DNA from: CAYJOG01 sp964371695 [NCBI: uncultured bacterium]
Lineage (GTDB): Bacteria > CAYJOG01
DNA length: 7,659 bases
Assembly: GCA_964371695.1 (NCBI GenBank)
Contig: CAYJOG010000119.1
Coordinates: 1-7,659 of the forward strand
Reading direction: 5' to 3'
A program made the position numbers and the translations under genes. The notes under the pieces were generated by a model. It saw only the letters and a list, made by a program, of their open reading frames with translations. It ran no database searches and was not told the origin of the DNA. Positions 1 through 5,599 of the stretch are shown in pieces; within the stretch, counting starts at the first letter, position 1; every line of letters begins with the position of its first letter.

Positions 1-1
1 G

Positions 2-496
2 CACCTGACCCACACTCAGGGCCGAGGCGTAGCGGCGGATGGGGTTTTCCTTGAGCACACCCGACTTCAGCAGCCGCGCCACCGCCAGACCCACCGCCAT
101 GCTGGCTCCGTTGATGGCCGCCGTGCGGGTGCCGCCATCGGCCTGCAACACGTCGCAGTCCACCATCAGCGTGTTTTCACCCAGGCGGTTCATGTCCACC
201 ATGGCCCTGAGGGCGCGGCCCACCAAGCGGCTGATTTCGGCGGTGCGTCCGCTGATTTTGCCCTTCACGCTTTCGCGCTGGTTGCGGGTGTTGGTGGCCT
301 GGGGCAGCATGGCGTATTCGGCGGTGAGCCAGCCCTGGCCTTTGTCTTTGAGCCAGCGGGGAACCCCCTGCTCAAACGCCACGTTGCACAACACGCGGGT
401 GTGTCCCATGCTCACCAGCACGCTGCCGGTGGGGTGGCTCACAAAGTGGGGGACGAACGAAATGGGGCGGATGCGCTGGGGGCTGCGGCGGGACAT
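2..496 (-). CDS. rph: Ribonuclease PH, N-terminal 165 residues (cut by window edge)
   Basis: RNase PH is a phosphate-dependent 3'-5' exoribonuclease of the cytoplasm. It trims the 3' ends of tRNA precursors, releasing nucleoside diphosphates, and works as a hexamer. The reading frame is open from the ATG at 494-496 to the left edge, giving 165 of the roughly 240 residues usual for the family. Recognisable family segments are GSVLVSMGHTRVLCNV (residues 24-39), GWLTAEYAMLP (55-65), SGRTAEISRLVGRALRAMVD (82-101) and CDVLQADGGTRTAAINGA (114-131). Arg84 and Arg124 match the conserved phosphate-binding arginines of the family. The start lies 25 bp after the amidase stop on the same strand, so co-transcription is likely. 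No Shine-Dalgarno is visible. A TACACT box ends 7 nt before the ATG, so a separate, possibly leaderless, transcript is also possible. The identification is firm. Whether the rest of the gene is intact cannot be seen. Confidence 0.96.
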   Translation of the reverse strand, partial: MSRRSPQRIRPISFVPHFVSHPTGSVLVSMGHTRVLCNVAFEQGVPRWLKDKGQGWLTAEYAMLPQATNTRNQRESVKGKISGRTAEISRLVGRALRAMVDMNRLGENTLMVDCDVLQADGGTRTAAINGASMAVGLAVARLLKSGVLKENPIRRYASALSVGQV

Positions 497-503
497 GGCG
501 CGC

Positions 504-509
504 AGTGTA
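504..509 (-). promoter_or_regulatory. Possible -10 box (TACACT) for rph
   Basis: On the minus strand TACACT ends 7 nt before the rph ATG. If it works as a -10 hexamer, transcription would start at or next to the start codon and give a leaderless mRNA. It fits the TANNNT pattern known for leaderless genes in Deinococcus and some other bacteria. No convincing -35 was found. It sits in the 25-bp gap after the amidase gene, so it would be an internal operon promoter. The call rests on motif and spacing only. Confidence 0.28.
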
Positions 510-521
510 ATGGGTGTCGAA

Positions 522-1598
522 TCAAAAAACCCCCGTGTCGGGCGGCAGCACGCGGCCCAGGGCCTGATCGGCAAAATTGATGGCGATGCGGGCCTCTTGC
601 GGACTCACTGGCTGGGGTGTGGGCCGGGCGATGACAATGGGCATGGCCGGGGGCCGGGGGGCCGGGCCATCCTGATAACGCAAAAAAGGTTTGCCGCCAA
701 AAAAGGTCTCCAGGCCGTTCACCACACCCGCCGCCAGATTGTGCAGGTGCTGGGGGTTTTTCAGACGGGCCAGATCGCCGCTGTTGGTGACAAAACCGGT
801 CTCCAGCAACACCCCCGGCATGGCCGTGTTGCGAATGACAAAAAACCGGGCCTGACGGGAACCCCGGTCCAACTGTGGCGTGGCGGCGATGACCTGCTGC
901 TGAATCGCCTGGGCCAGGGGTTTGGATTTCTCCGAAAAATAATAGGTTTCGGTGCCCTGCACCTCTGGTTTCCAGGGCATGGAGTTGGCGTGGACGCTGA
1001 CAAAGGCGTGCGGCGCGGAGGTGTTGGCCAGGGCGGCGCGTTCCTTGAGTTCCAGAAAAAGATCGGTGCCCCGCGTGAGAATCACCCGCGTCCCGGCGGC
1101 TTCCAGTTGTTCCTTGAGCGCCAGCGAGGCGTTCAGCACCAGGGTTTTTTCGTTGTCGTCTCCTGACAGGGCCAGTGCGCCGGGGTCGTGACCGCCGTGG
1201 CCGGGGTCCACCACAATGGTTTTACCCATCAGCAGGGGTTTCTGGATGAACACCTTGAGCGCGCCGTCTTCCACCGCCGTGTGATGATTGAACAGGGTGG
1301 GCATCACCAGCGTTACCGAAACACCCTCTGCCTCCTGGGTGATCTTGAGCTGTGACACTGGTTTGCCCATGGCCCCGCTGAAGGCGCTGGCCCGGCCGCC
1401 GGGCAGAAAAAATACCAGCCTGGGCGGGGACCATTTTTCGGTGGGGGTGACGGGGGTCTGGGGGGCCTGGGCCAGGGGCACGCTCAGCAGCCAGCCGCCG
1501 GGTGTGCCGGACAGCATAGGGGTCGCCGCCAGCGCCCTGGCCGAAGACGCCAGAAGGGCCAAAGCGGCCACGAAACATCCCACCCTTGCCAGGTGCAT
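522..1598 (-). CDS. Secreted N-acetylmuramoyl-L-alanine amidase (Amidase_3/AmiC type)
   Basis: This zinc amidase cuts the bond between N-acetylmuramic acid and the L-Ala of the stem peptide in peptidoglycan. Residues 1 to about 25 form a signal peptide with a hydrophobic core and an Ala-X-Ala site near 23-25, so the enzyme acts in the periplasm. Residues about 30-120 form a beta-rich N-terminal region that looks like a weak AMIN-type domain, which in AmiC-like enzymes directs localisation. The catalytic domain spans about 126-300. Expected zinc ligands are His134 in DPGHGGHDPG, Glu150 and His203 in SVHAN; the catalytic Glu is Glu266 in LLETGFVTN. All are present. Only about 62 residues separate His203 from Glu266, which leaves no room for the autoinhibitory helix insertion of E. 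coli AmiB/AmiC. A proline-rich tail (about 308-335) and a further 20 or so residues follow; no LysM or SPOR module is seen. The ATG at 1598 is the only start that keeps the signal peptide. The gene lies between the cNMP/GAF gene (48 bp) and rph (25 bp). Confidence 0.93.
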   Translation of the reverse strand: MHLARVGCFVAALALLASSARALAATPMLSGTPGGWLLSVPLAQAPQTPVTPTEKWSPPRLVFFLPGGRASAFSGAMGKPVSQLKITQEAEGVSVTLVMPTLFNHHTAVEDGALKVFIQKPLLMGKTIVVDPGHGGHDPGALALSGDDNEKTLVLNASLALKEQLEAAGTRVILTRGTDLFLELKERAALANTSAPHAFVSVHANSMPWKPEVQGTETYYFSEKSKPLAQAIQQQVIAATPQLDRGSRQARFFVIRNTAMPGVLLETGFVTNSGDLARLKNPQHLHNLAAGVVNGLETFFGGKPFLRYQDGPAPRPPAMPIVIARPTPQPVSPQEARIAINFADQALGRVLPPDTGVF

Positions 1599-1646
1599 AT
1601 CTTTAATATCCGGGCTGGTGCGGGGATTTGACCGATGGGGGCGAAA

Positions 1647-2609
1647 TTACCGCTGCATCCGGGCCTGGGCCAGTCGGTCGCGCTGGGCGGATTCCTGAAT
1701 CATTTTGGCCTGCACAATGGCGTTGCCCACCTGCAGGGCCACGCCTTCTACCAGGTTACGGTGGTTCCAGGTAAAGGGTGTGCCGCTGAGCGTATCGCTG
1801 AACCACAGCAGGCCCATCATGCCGTGCTGATTGCTGATGAGGGGCGCCAGCACCATGGTGTTGCCATAGTGGGGGAACTGTTGCAGCCGCGCCGGGCCGA
1901 TGTTCCACAGGGTGGCGTGCTCCACCAGGTGGGCGCGGGGGTCCATGGTGAGAAAATGCACCATGGGGTCGGAATAATTCAGGGCCAGGTCCTGGGCGAT
2001 GGCGTGGTCAATGCCCCGGTAGGCCGTCAGTTCAAAATCGCCGGAGAATTCGTTGTACAGCGCGATGAACCCCCTGGCCGCCCCCAGCACACCCTGCAAC
2101 TGGTCCAGAATGTGGAAACACATGGCGTCCACTTCCGAACCTTCGCCCAGAATGCGCCCGGTCTCATATACCGTCACCAGTTCCTGGTTGGTTTTGCGCA
2201 GGCGGGCGCTGAGATAACCCAGCAGGGACTTCATGAGTTTTGTGGCGGTGTTGATGTCGTGTTTGAGCAGCTCTTCAAACGCCGATTTGGTGAGGCGCAT
2301 GGTGTGGACTTCGCCCAGGGCCATGGCCGTGGCGCTGCGGGGCTGGGCGTCGAACAGGCTCATTTCGCCCACGATTTCACCGGCACGCAGGGTGGCCAAC
2401 ACCTTTTGGCTGCCGGTGTGGGGGTCAATGAGTTTGCTCACCTGCACAGCGCCCTGCTCAATGGCATAAAGCGCGTCGCCGTCGGTCCCTTCAAAAAAAA
2501 GGTAATCGCCGTTGCAAAAGGTCAGGCCCTCCACAAAAGGGGCCACCTCGCCCAGCACGTCTTCTTCAAGGCCAGCGAACAGGGCGATTTGTCTGAGCCG
2601 GTTTTTCAT
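1647..2609 (-). CDS. Cyclic-nucleotide-binding domain + GAF domain sensory protein
   Basis: This is a 320-residue cytoplasmic protein without signal peptide or membrane segment. Residues about 8-125 form a CRP/FNR-type cyclic-nucleotide-binding fold. Its phosphate-binding cassette reads GEIVGEMSLFDAQPRSATA (77-95). Glu82 and Arg91-Ser92 sit where the ribose- and phosphate-contacting residues of cNMP-binding proteins lie, so real cNMP binding is plausible. A helical linker (about 118-150) joins it to a GAF-like domain (about 155-303) containing GFIALYNEFSGDFELTAYRG and a final strand MVLAPLISNQHGMMGLLWF. A short charged helix ends the protein. There is no helix-turn-helix, kinase, GGDEF or phosphodiesterase domain, so it is not a normal CRP-type transcription factor. 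It may act through protein-protein contact. It lies between a large envelope-protein gene (55 bp upstream) and the amidase gene (48 bp downstream). The ATG at 2609 starts a typical CNBD helix. No clear Shine-Dalgarno precedes it. Domain calls are firm; the output is unknown. Confidence 0.88.
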   Translation of the reverse strand: MKNRLRQIALFAGLEEDVLGEVAPFVEGLTFCNGDYLFFEGTDGDALYAIEQGAVQVSKLIDPHTGSQKVLATLRAGEIVGEMSLFDAQPRSATAMALGEVHTMRLTKSAFEELLKHDINTATKLMKSLLGYLSARLRKTNQELVTVYETGRILGEGSEVDAMCFHILDQLQGVLGAARGFIALYNEFSGDFELTAYRGIDHAIAQDLALNYSDPMVHFLTMDPRAHLVEHATLWNIGPARLQQFPHYGNTMVLAPLISNQHGMMGLLWFSDTLSGTPFTWNHRNLVEGVALQVGNAIVQAKMIQESAQRDRLAQARMQR

Positions 2610-2621
2610 GGGGCGATTTCA

Positions 2622-2627
2622 AGTGTA
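2622..2627 (-). promoter_or_regulatory. Possible extended -10 box (TGCTACACT) for the cNMP/GAF gene
   Basis: On the minus strand TACACT, preceded by TGC, resembles an extended -10 element and ends 12 nt before the ATG at 2609. A TTGAGG lies 19 nt upstream and could be a weak -35, though the spacing is long. If real, the 5' leader would be only about 5 nt. It would be an internal promoter within the minus-strand gene row. This is motif evidence only. Confidence 0.22.
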
Positions 2628-2664
2628 GCAAATCATGCAGACTTGCCCTCAAAACAGCGTGTTT

Positions 2665-5499
2665 TCAGAACCGCTCTACGCCCGAATCCAGCATGAAGAT
2701 AAAAGGCTGGTTCACCCGCTCGGCGTTGGTGGTTTCGGGCAGGGCCAGGGGCAGGCTGGACTGGACTTTTTCCTGGCGGATTTCTTCGAGTTGTTCGGCG
2801 GAAAGGGCGTAATCGCTGGTGGCCGGGCGCAGGGGCTGGGCCGGGGCCATCACCAGCGCGTGCACCGGATAACGGGATTTTTCATATTTTTTGGCCAGAT
2901 CAAACGCTGCGCCCTTGGCCAGATGCCGGGCCAGTTCCACCGTATAAACATGGCGGCTGCCCACCCATTCGCGGGTTACGCGGGCTTCGATGCCCTGATA
3001 ATCCTTGAAATATTCGGCGATGTCCTCGGCGTAATCCCGGCTGATGAAATGTCCCGCCGTGAGGCGATAAAGCGCCCCGCCCGCCGTGCCCGCCAGCATC
3101 AGGGGCAACTGGGCCAGCACGTCCATGGGGCGGTAATCCACCGGGTCGGCCTGCAACAGGCGGTAGATCATCACGATGCCCTGGGCGCGGGTGACAAAAT
3201 CCTGTCCCGTGGGGTTTTGGCCAGAGAGGGCGTCCAGCAGTCCCTTGCGGGTGCGCTCGGTGATGGGCTGGGCCGCCAGGGTGAGAATCAGGCGGTTGAG
3301 GGATTCCTCCAGGCCAGGGGTTTTCACGGGTGAGCGGGCCACAAAGGCGGCCACGTCGTCTTCGCTGATCTGGATGCCCAGCGACTTGAGCATGGCCTTG
3401 GCGGCCTGCAGGCGCGAAATGGTGTGTGTTCCGTCGGCCAGTGTGAGCAGGAAGGTGGCGTCCATGCCGCCCTGGCCATACACCGCCACCAGCTTGTTCA
3501 GGCCGTCTTTGTAATCCAGTCCCTTGTCTTCAAAAAAGCCGGGGGAAAGGTCTACCAGCGAGCCGAGCAGCTTCACCGGCTTCATGTCCATGTCCGGCTC
3601 GCCGCCGCCTTTTTTGACCTGCAGCACGAGGTCGTAATCTCCGGCGGGCAGGTGAAAGGAATCCAGAAAATCCCGTTCCAGCGACAGGGTGTATTCGCCT
3701 TTTTCTTCAAACTTCTGGTCCAGCAGAAAAATGCCTTCTTCGCTTGCCTGGGGCACCAGAAAAACTTCCACCGTGCTGCCTGCGGCCACTTCCATTTTCA
3801 GCGAGATGGGCGCGAGGAAACGTTTGTAAATCTGGGCCAGCACCAGCAGCTCATAAAACCGGCGCTCGTCCATGGGCCGGTCGGGATAAAGAAACGGCCC
3901 CGGCAGGTTGCTGAGCAGGCCCGCCGCCTTCATGAAGTCGATGTCCTTTTCGGCCCAGTGGCCGGTGAGGTCTTCAAAGGGGGCGGAATCGTCGGTATTG
4001 ACGAGCAGGGTGTCGTTGAGCAGTTTGTAAGAAAGCAGGAGTTTTTCTTTGGTGGGTCCTTCTTTTTCTTTTTTCTCAACCGGCACGCGGGTGATGTTGC
4101 TCTCCTGGCTCAGATAGGGTTGGCCTGCGGTGTCTTCATAACCCGCCTCCGAGAAAAACTCCAGCGCGTCGAGAGAGAAATCTTCATGCACCGCCAGTTT
4201 GAGGTTCAGTTCGCCGTAACTGCCCTGGGGCAGGGTGTCCAGCTCCCACAGCAACTTGTGGCCCAGGTCGGTGAAGCGCACTTTTTCGGTGTCCAGGCCA
4301 ATGGCCTTTTGGGAGAGGAAATCGGTGCCCTCTGGCCGGTTGGTGAACAGTTGCACGTGGCGGGCCTCGGTTTTGCCCAGGTTTTCAAACACCACGGTCA
4401 GTTCCAGTGTGTCGCCAGCCTTGGTCTTGTCTGGCCCCCAGGTGCGCACCGACACAAAGGGGGCCAGTTGGTTGGCGATGGGCGAGCCGGTTTCGTCGCT
4501 GATGTAGGCCACCCGCTGGCCGCCAGTTTCGGTCACGTTCAGCGCCACGCGGATGGGTTCGGGCTTGAAGGGCGGCGCCTGGGCCTGAGCCACGGTGGCA
4601 GGGGCTGCCTCTGTTTTGACGGTGGATTTACCCTCAAAGGCGGTGGCCACGTCCAGCCGGTGAAAGGTGCCCAGGGTGTCGTCTTTGAGCACGGCGGCGT
4701 AGTTCAGCGAAAGCCCCCGCTGGGTTTTGTAGCCCACGCCAAAGGTCAGGGCCTGATCAGGGCTGTGCGTGAAGACGTTTTTGTTCTGATAGCCCCCCAG
4801 CAGGCTGATGCGTTCGCTTAGGCGATATTCGCCCCCCAGGGTGTATTGGGCGAAGCTGTCGCCCGCTCGCTGAAAGTTTTTGGTGAGGCCGCCCTTGAGC
4901 GACCACTTCGCCCCCAGGGGCCGCCACGCCACACCGGCGGTGAACAGGGCCGGGGCCTCTACCCCTGCTGCGCCAGTGGTGGCCAGCAGGTTGCGAAAAC
5001 CAACCCCGTAACTGAAACCGTCGTCGTTCACCAGCAGCGAGGTGATGTCCAGGCCATAACCGTTGCGGTCGCTGCCGGGGGTGGATTCCCCCAGCATGTG
5101 CAGACGCACTCCCACGGGATAACGCCCCGCCACGGGTTTGGCATAACCCACGCCAAAATCAGAGGTGGAGAATTTGTCGCCCAGGCTCAGGGATTGATAC
5201 CCCACCGACCAACCCGACTGGGGCAGGGCATAAAAAAACGAGAAATTATTCCCCTCGCCGCTTTTGCCCAGGGACATCATGAGGCTTTTCTTTTTCAGCC
5301 CCAGCACGGCGGCGGGGTTCAGCACCGCCCCCTCCGGGTCCAGTTCTGCCAGCGTGGGGCCGCCAGCACCCAGCAACCGGGCGGGGCCCAGCAGCGGCAA
5401 CAGGGTAAAGGCGTCGTCAAAGGCCGCCCGCACCGGCGTGAAACACCCCAGCGCCAGCAGGCCAGTGAGGCCGCACAAAACCCTTCGCTTCGAAAGCAC
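2665..5499 (-). CDS. Large secreted modular envelope protein: PorV-like barrel, DUF11-like, SLH-like and SPOR-like segments
   Basis: This is a 944-residue protein with a signal peptide (1 to about 25, site near VRA-AF). Residues about 30-290 resemble the PorV/UPF0164 outer-membrane barrel family. They carry the family opening (LLGPARLLGAGG, then NPAAVLGL at 61-68) followed by alternating strands such as FSFFYALPQSGWSVGYQSL and LSLNYAAVL. A Pro/Ala linker (about 298-315) leads to a DUF11-like Ig fold (about 345-475: TKAGDTLELTVVFENLG, then NRPEGTDFLSQ). A charged Lys/Glu stretch (475-486) precedes an SLH-like segment (507-563: FEDLTGHWAEKDIDFMKAAG). A beta-rich domain follows (about 566-645). 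Two degenerate SLH-like halves come next, near 693-708 (SRLQAAKAMLKSLG) and 768-782 (FVTRAQGIVMIYRLL). Residues about 850-884 (VYTVELARHL then FDLAKKYEKSRYPVHALVM) resemble a SPOR domain. An outer-membrane protein tethered to the cell wall is the best reading. The start is GTG at 5499; an in-frame TAA 12 nt upstream excludes a longer form. No exact family was recognised for the whole protein. Confidence 0.85.
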   Translation of the reverse strand: MLSKRRVLCGLTGLLALGCFTPVRAAFDDAFTLLPLLGPARLLGAGGPTLAELDPEGAVLNPAAVLGLKKKSLMMSLGKSGEGNNFSFFYALPQSGWSVGYQSLSLGDKFSTSDFGVGYAKPVAGRYPVGVRLHMLGESTPGSDRNGYGLDITSLLVNDDGFSYGVGFRNLLATTGAAGVEAPALFTAGVAWRPLGAKWSLKGGLTKNFQRAGDSFAQYTLGGEYRLSERISLLGGYQNKNVFTHSPDQALTFGVGYKTQRGLSLNYAAVLKDDTLGTFHRLDVATAFEGKSTVKTEAAPATVAQAQAPPFKPEPIRVALNVTETGGQRVAYISDETGSPIANQLAPFVSVRTWGPDKTKAGDTLELTVVFENLGKTEARHVQLFTNRPEGTDFLSQKAIGLDTEKVRFTDLGHKLLWELDTLPQGSYGELNLKLAVHEDFSLDALEFFSEAGYEDTAGQPYLSQESNITRVPVEKKEKEGPTKEKLLLSYKLLNDTLLVNTDDSAPFEDLTGHWAEKDIDFMKAAGLLSNLPGPFLYPDRPMDERRFYELLVLAQIYKRFLAPISLKMEVAAGSTVEVFLVPQASEEGIFLLDQKFEEKGEYTLSLERDFLDSFHLPAGDYDLVLQVKKGGGEPDMDMKPVKLLGSLVDLSPGFFEDKGLDYKDGLNKLVAVYGQGGMDATFLLTLADGTHTISRLQAAKAMLKSLGIQISEDDVAAFVARSPVKTPGLEESLNRLILTLAAQPITERTRKGLLDALSGQNPTGQDFVTRAQGIVMIYRLLQADPVDYRPMDVLAQLPLMLAGTAGGALYRLTAGHFISRDYAEDIAEYFKDYQGIEARVTREWVGSRHVYTVELARHLAKGAAFDLAKKYEKSRYPVHALVMAPAQPLRPATSDYALSAEQLEEIRQEKVQSSLPLALPETTNAERVNQPFIFMLDSGVERF

Positions 5500-5505
5500 G
5501 AAACA

Positions 5506-5511
5506 ATTTTA
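5506..5511 (-). promoter_or_regulatory. Possible -10 box (TAAAAT) for the 944-residue envelope gene
   Basis: On the minus strand TAAAAT matches the -10 consensus at five of six positions and ends 6 nt before the GTG start at 5499. Transcription would begin at or next to the GTG, implying a leaderless mRNA; no Shine-Dalgarno could fit. A TTGCTT 19 nt upstream is a weak -35 candidate. This would be the main promoter of the minus-strand gene row and lies in the divergent intergenic space. Confidence 0.38.
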
Positions 5512-5593
5512 CACATCCGGCTGGCGCAGAAAGCAAAAAAGCCCCCATGTTCTTCTTGTGGCGGCTGCCACCAGCAAAAACTCATCGACACGG

Positions 5594-5599
5594 CATAAT
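5594..5599 (+). promoter_or_regulatory. Possible -10 box (CATAAT) for the ankyrin gene
   Basis: CATAAT matches the -10 consensus at five of six positions. It overlaps the ATG at 5598 and ends 7 nt before the next in-frame ATG at 5607. If functional, it would produce a leaderless transcript starting at 5607 and would rule out the 5598 start. No good -35 lies about 17 nt upstream. It is the only -10-like site noticed on this strand in the roughly 100-bp divergent gap. Confidence 0.25.

Noticed and set aside
39-1166. Plus-strand open frame (375 codons) opposite rph and the amidase gene
   Set aside because: Both minus-strand genes are certain from conserved catalytic motifs. The antisense product shows no domain and spans two unrelated genes, as expected for a shadow frame.
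2651-2665. Small inverted repeat AAAACA-GCG-TGTTTT at the end of the 944-residue gene, considered as a terminator
   Set aside because: The stem is only six mostly A-T pairs, it overlaps the stop codon and no U-tract follows on the minus strand. It is too weak to call.
1635-2696. Plus-strand open frame (353 codons) opposite the cNMP/GAF gene
   Set aside because: It covers a gene with clear CNBD and GAF motifs and shows only His/Gln/Gly-rich sequence typical of antisense translation.
3424-4821. Long plus-strand open frame (465 codons) opposite the 944-residue envelope gene
   Set aside because: Its translation is low in complexity (rich in H, Q, G, F and V), has no recognisable domain and lies wholly antisense to a gene with clear protein motifs. 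GC-rich DNA commonly leaves such antisense frames open.
2665-5499. Lipoprotein reading of the 944-residue protein (LALGC near residues 15-19)
   Set aside because: The -3 position is Ala, not Leu/Val/Ile, so the lipobox is poor, and a signal peptidase I site (VRA-AF) follows. A barrel protein with an ordinary signal peptide fits better.
5547-5597. Upstream ATG at 5547 as start of the ankyrin protein
   Set aside because: It would add 17 residues before an otherwise normal signal peptide, lacks a ribosome binding site and lies close to the likely promoter of the divergent gene.
4846-5598. Plus-strand open frame (250 codons) opposite the N-terminal part of the envelope gene, running into the divergent gap
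   Set aside because: There is no recognisable motif, the composition is Gln/His/Gly-rich, and it would occupy the promoter region of both real divergent genes.
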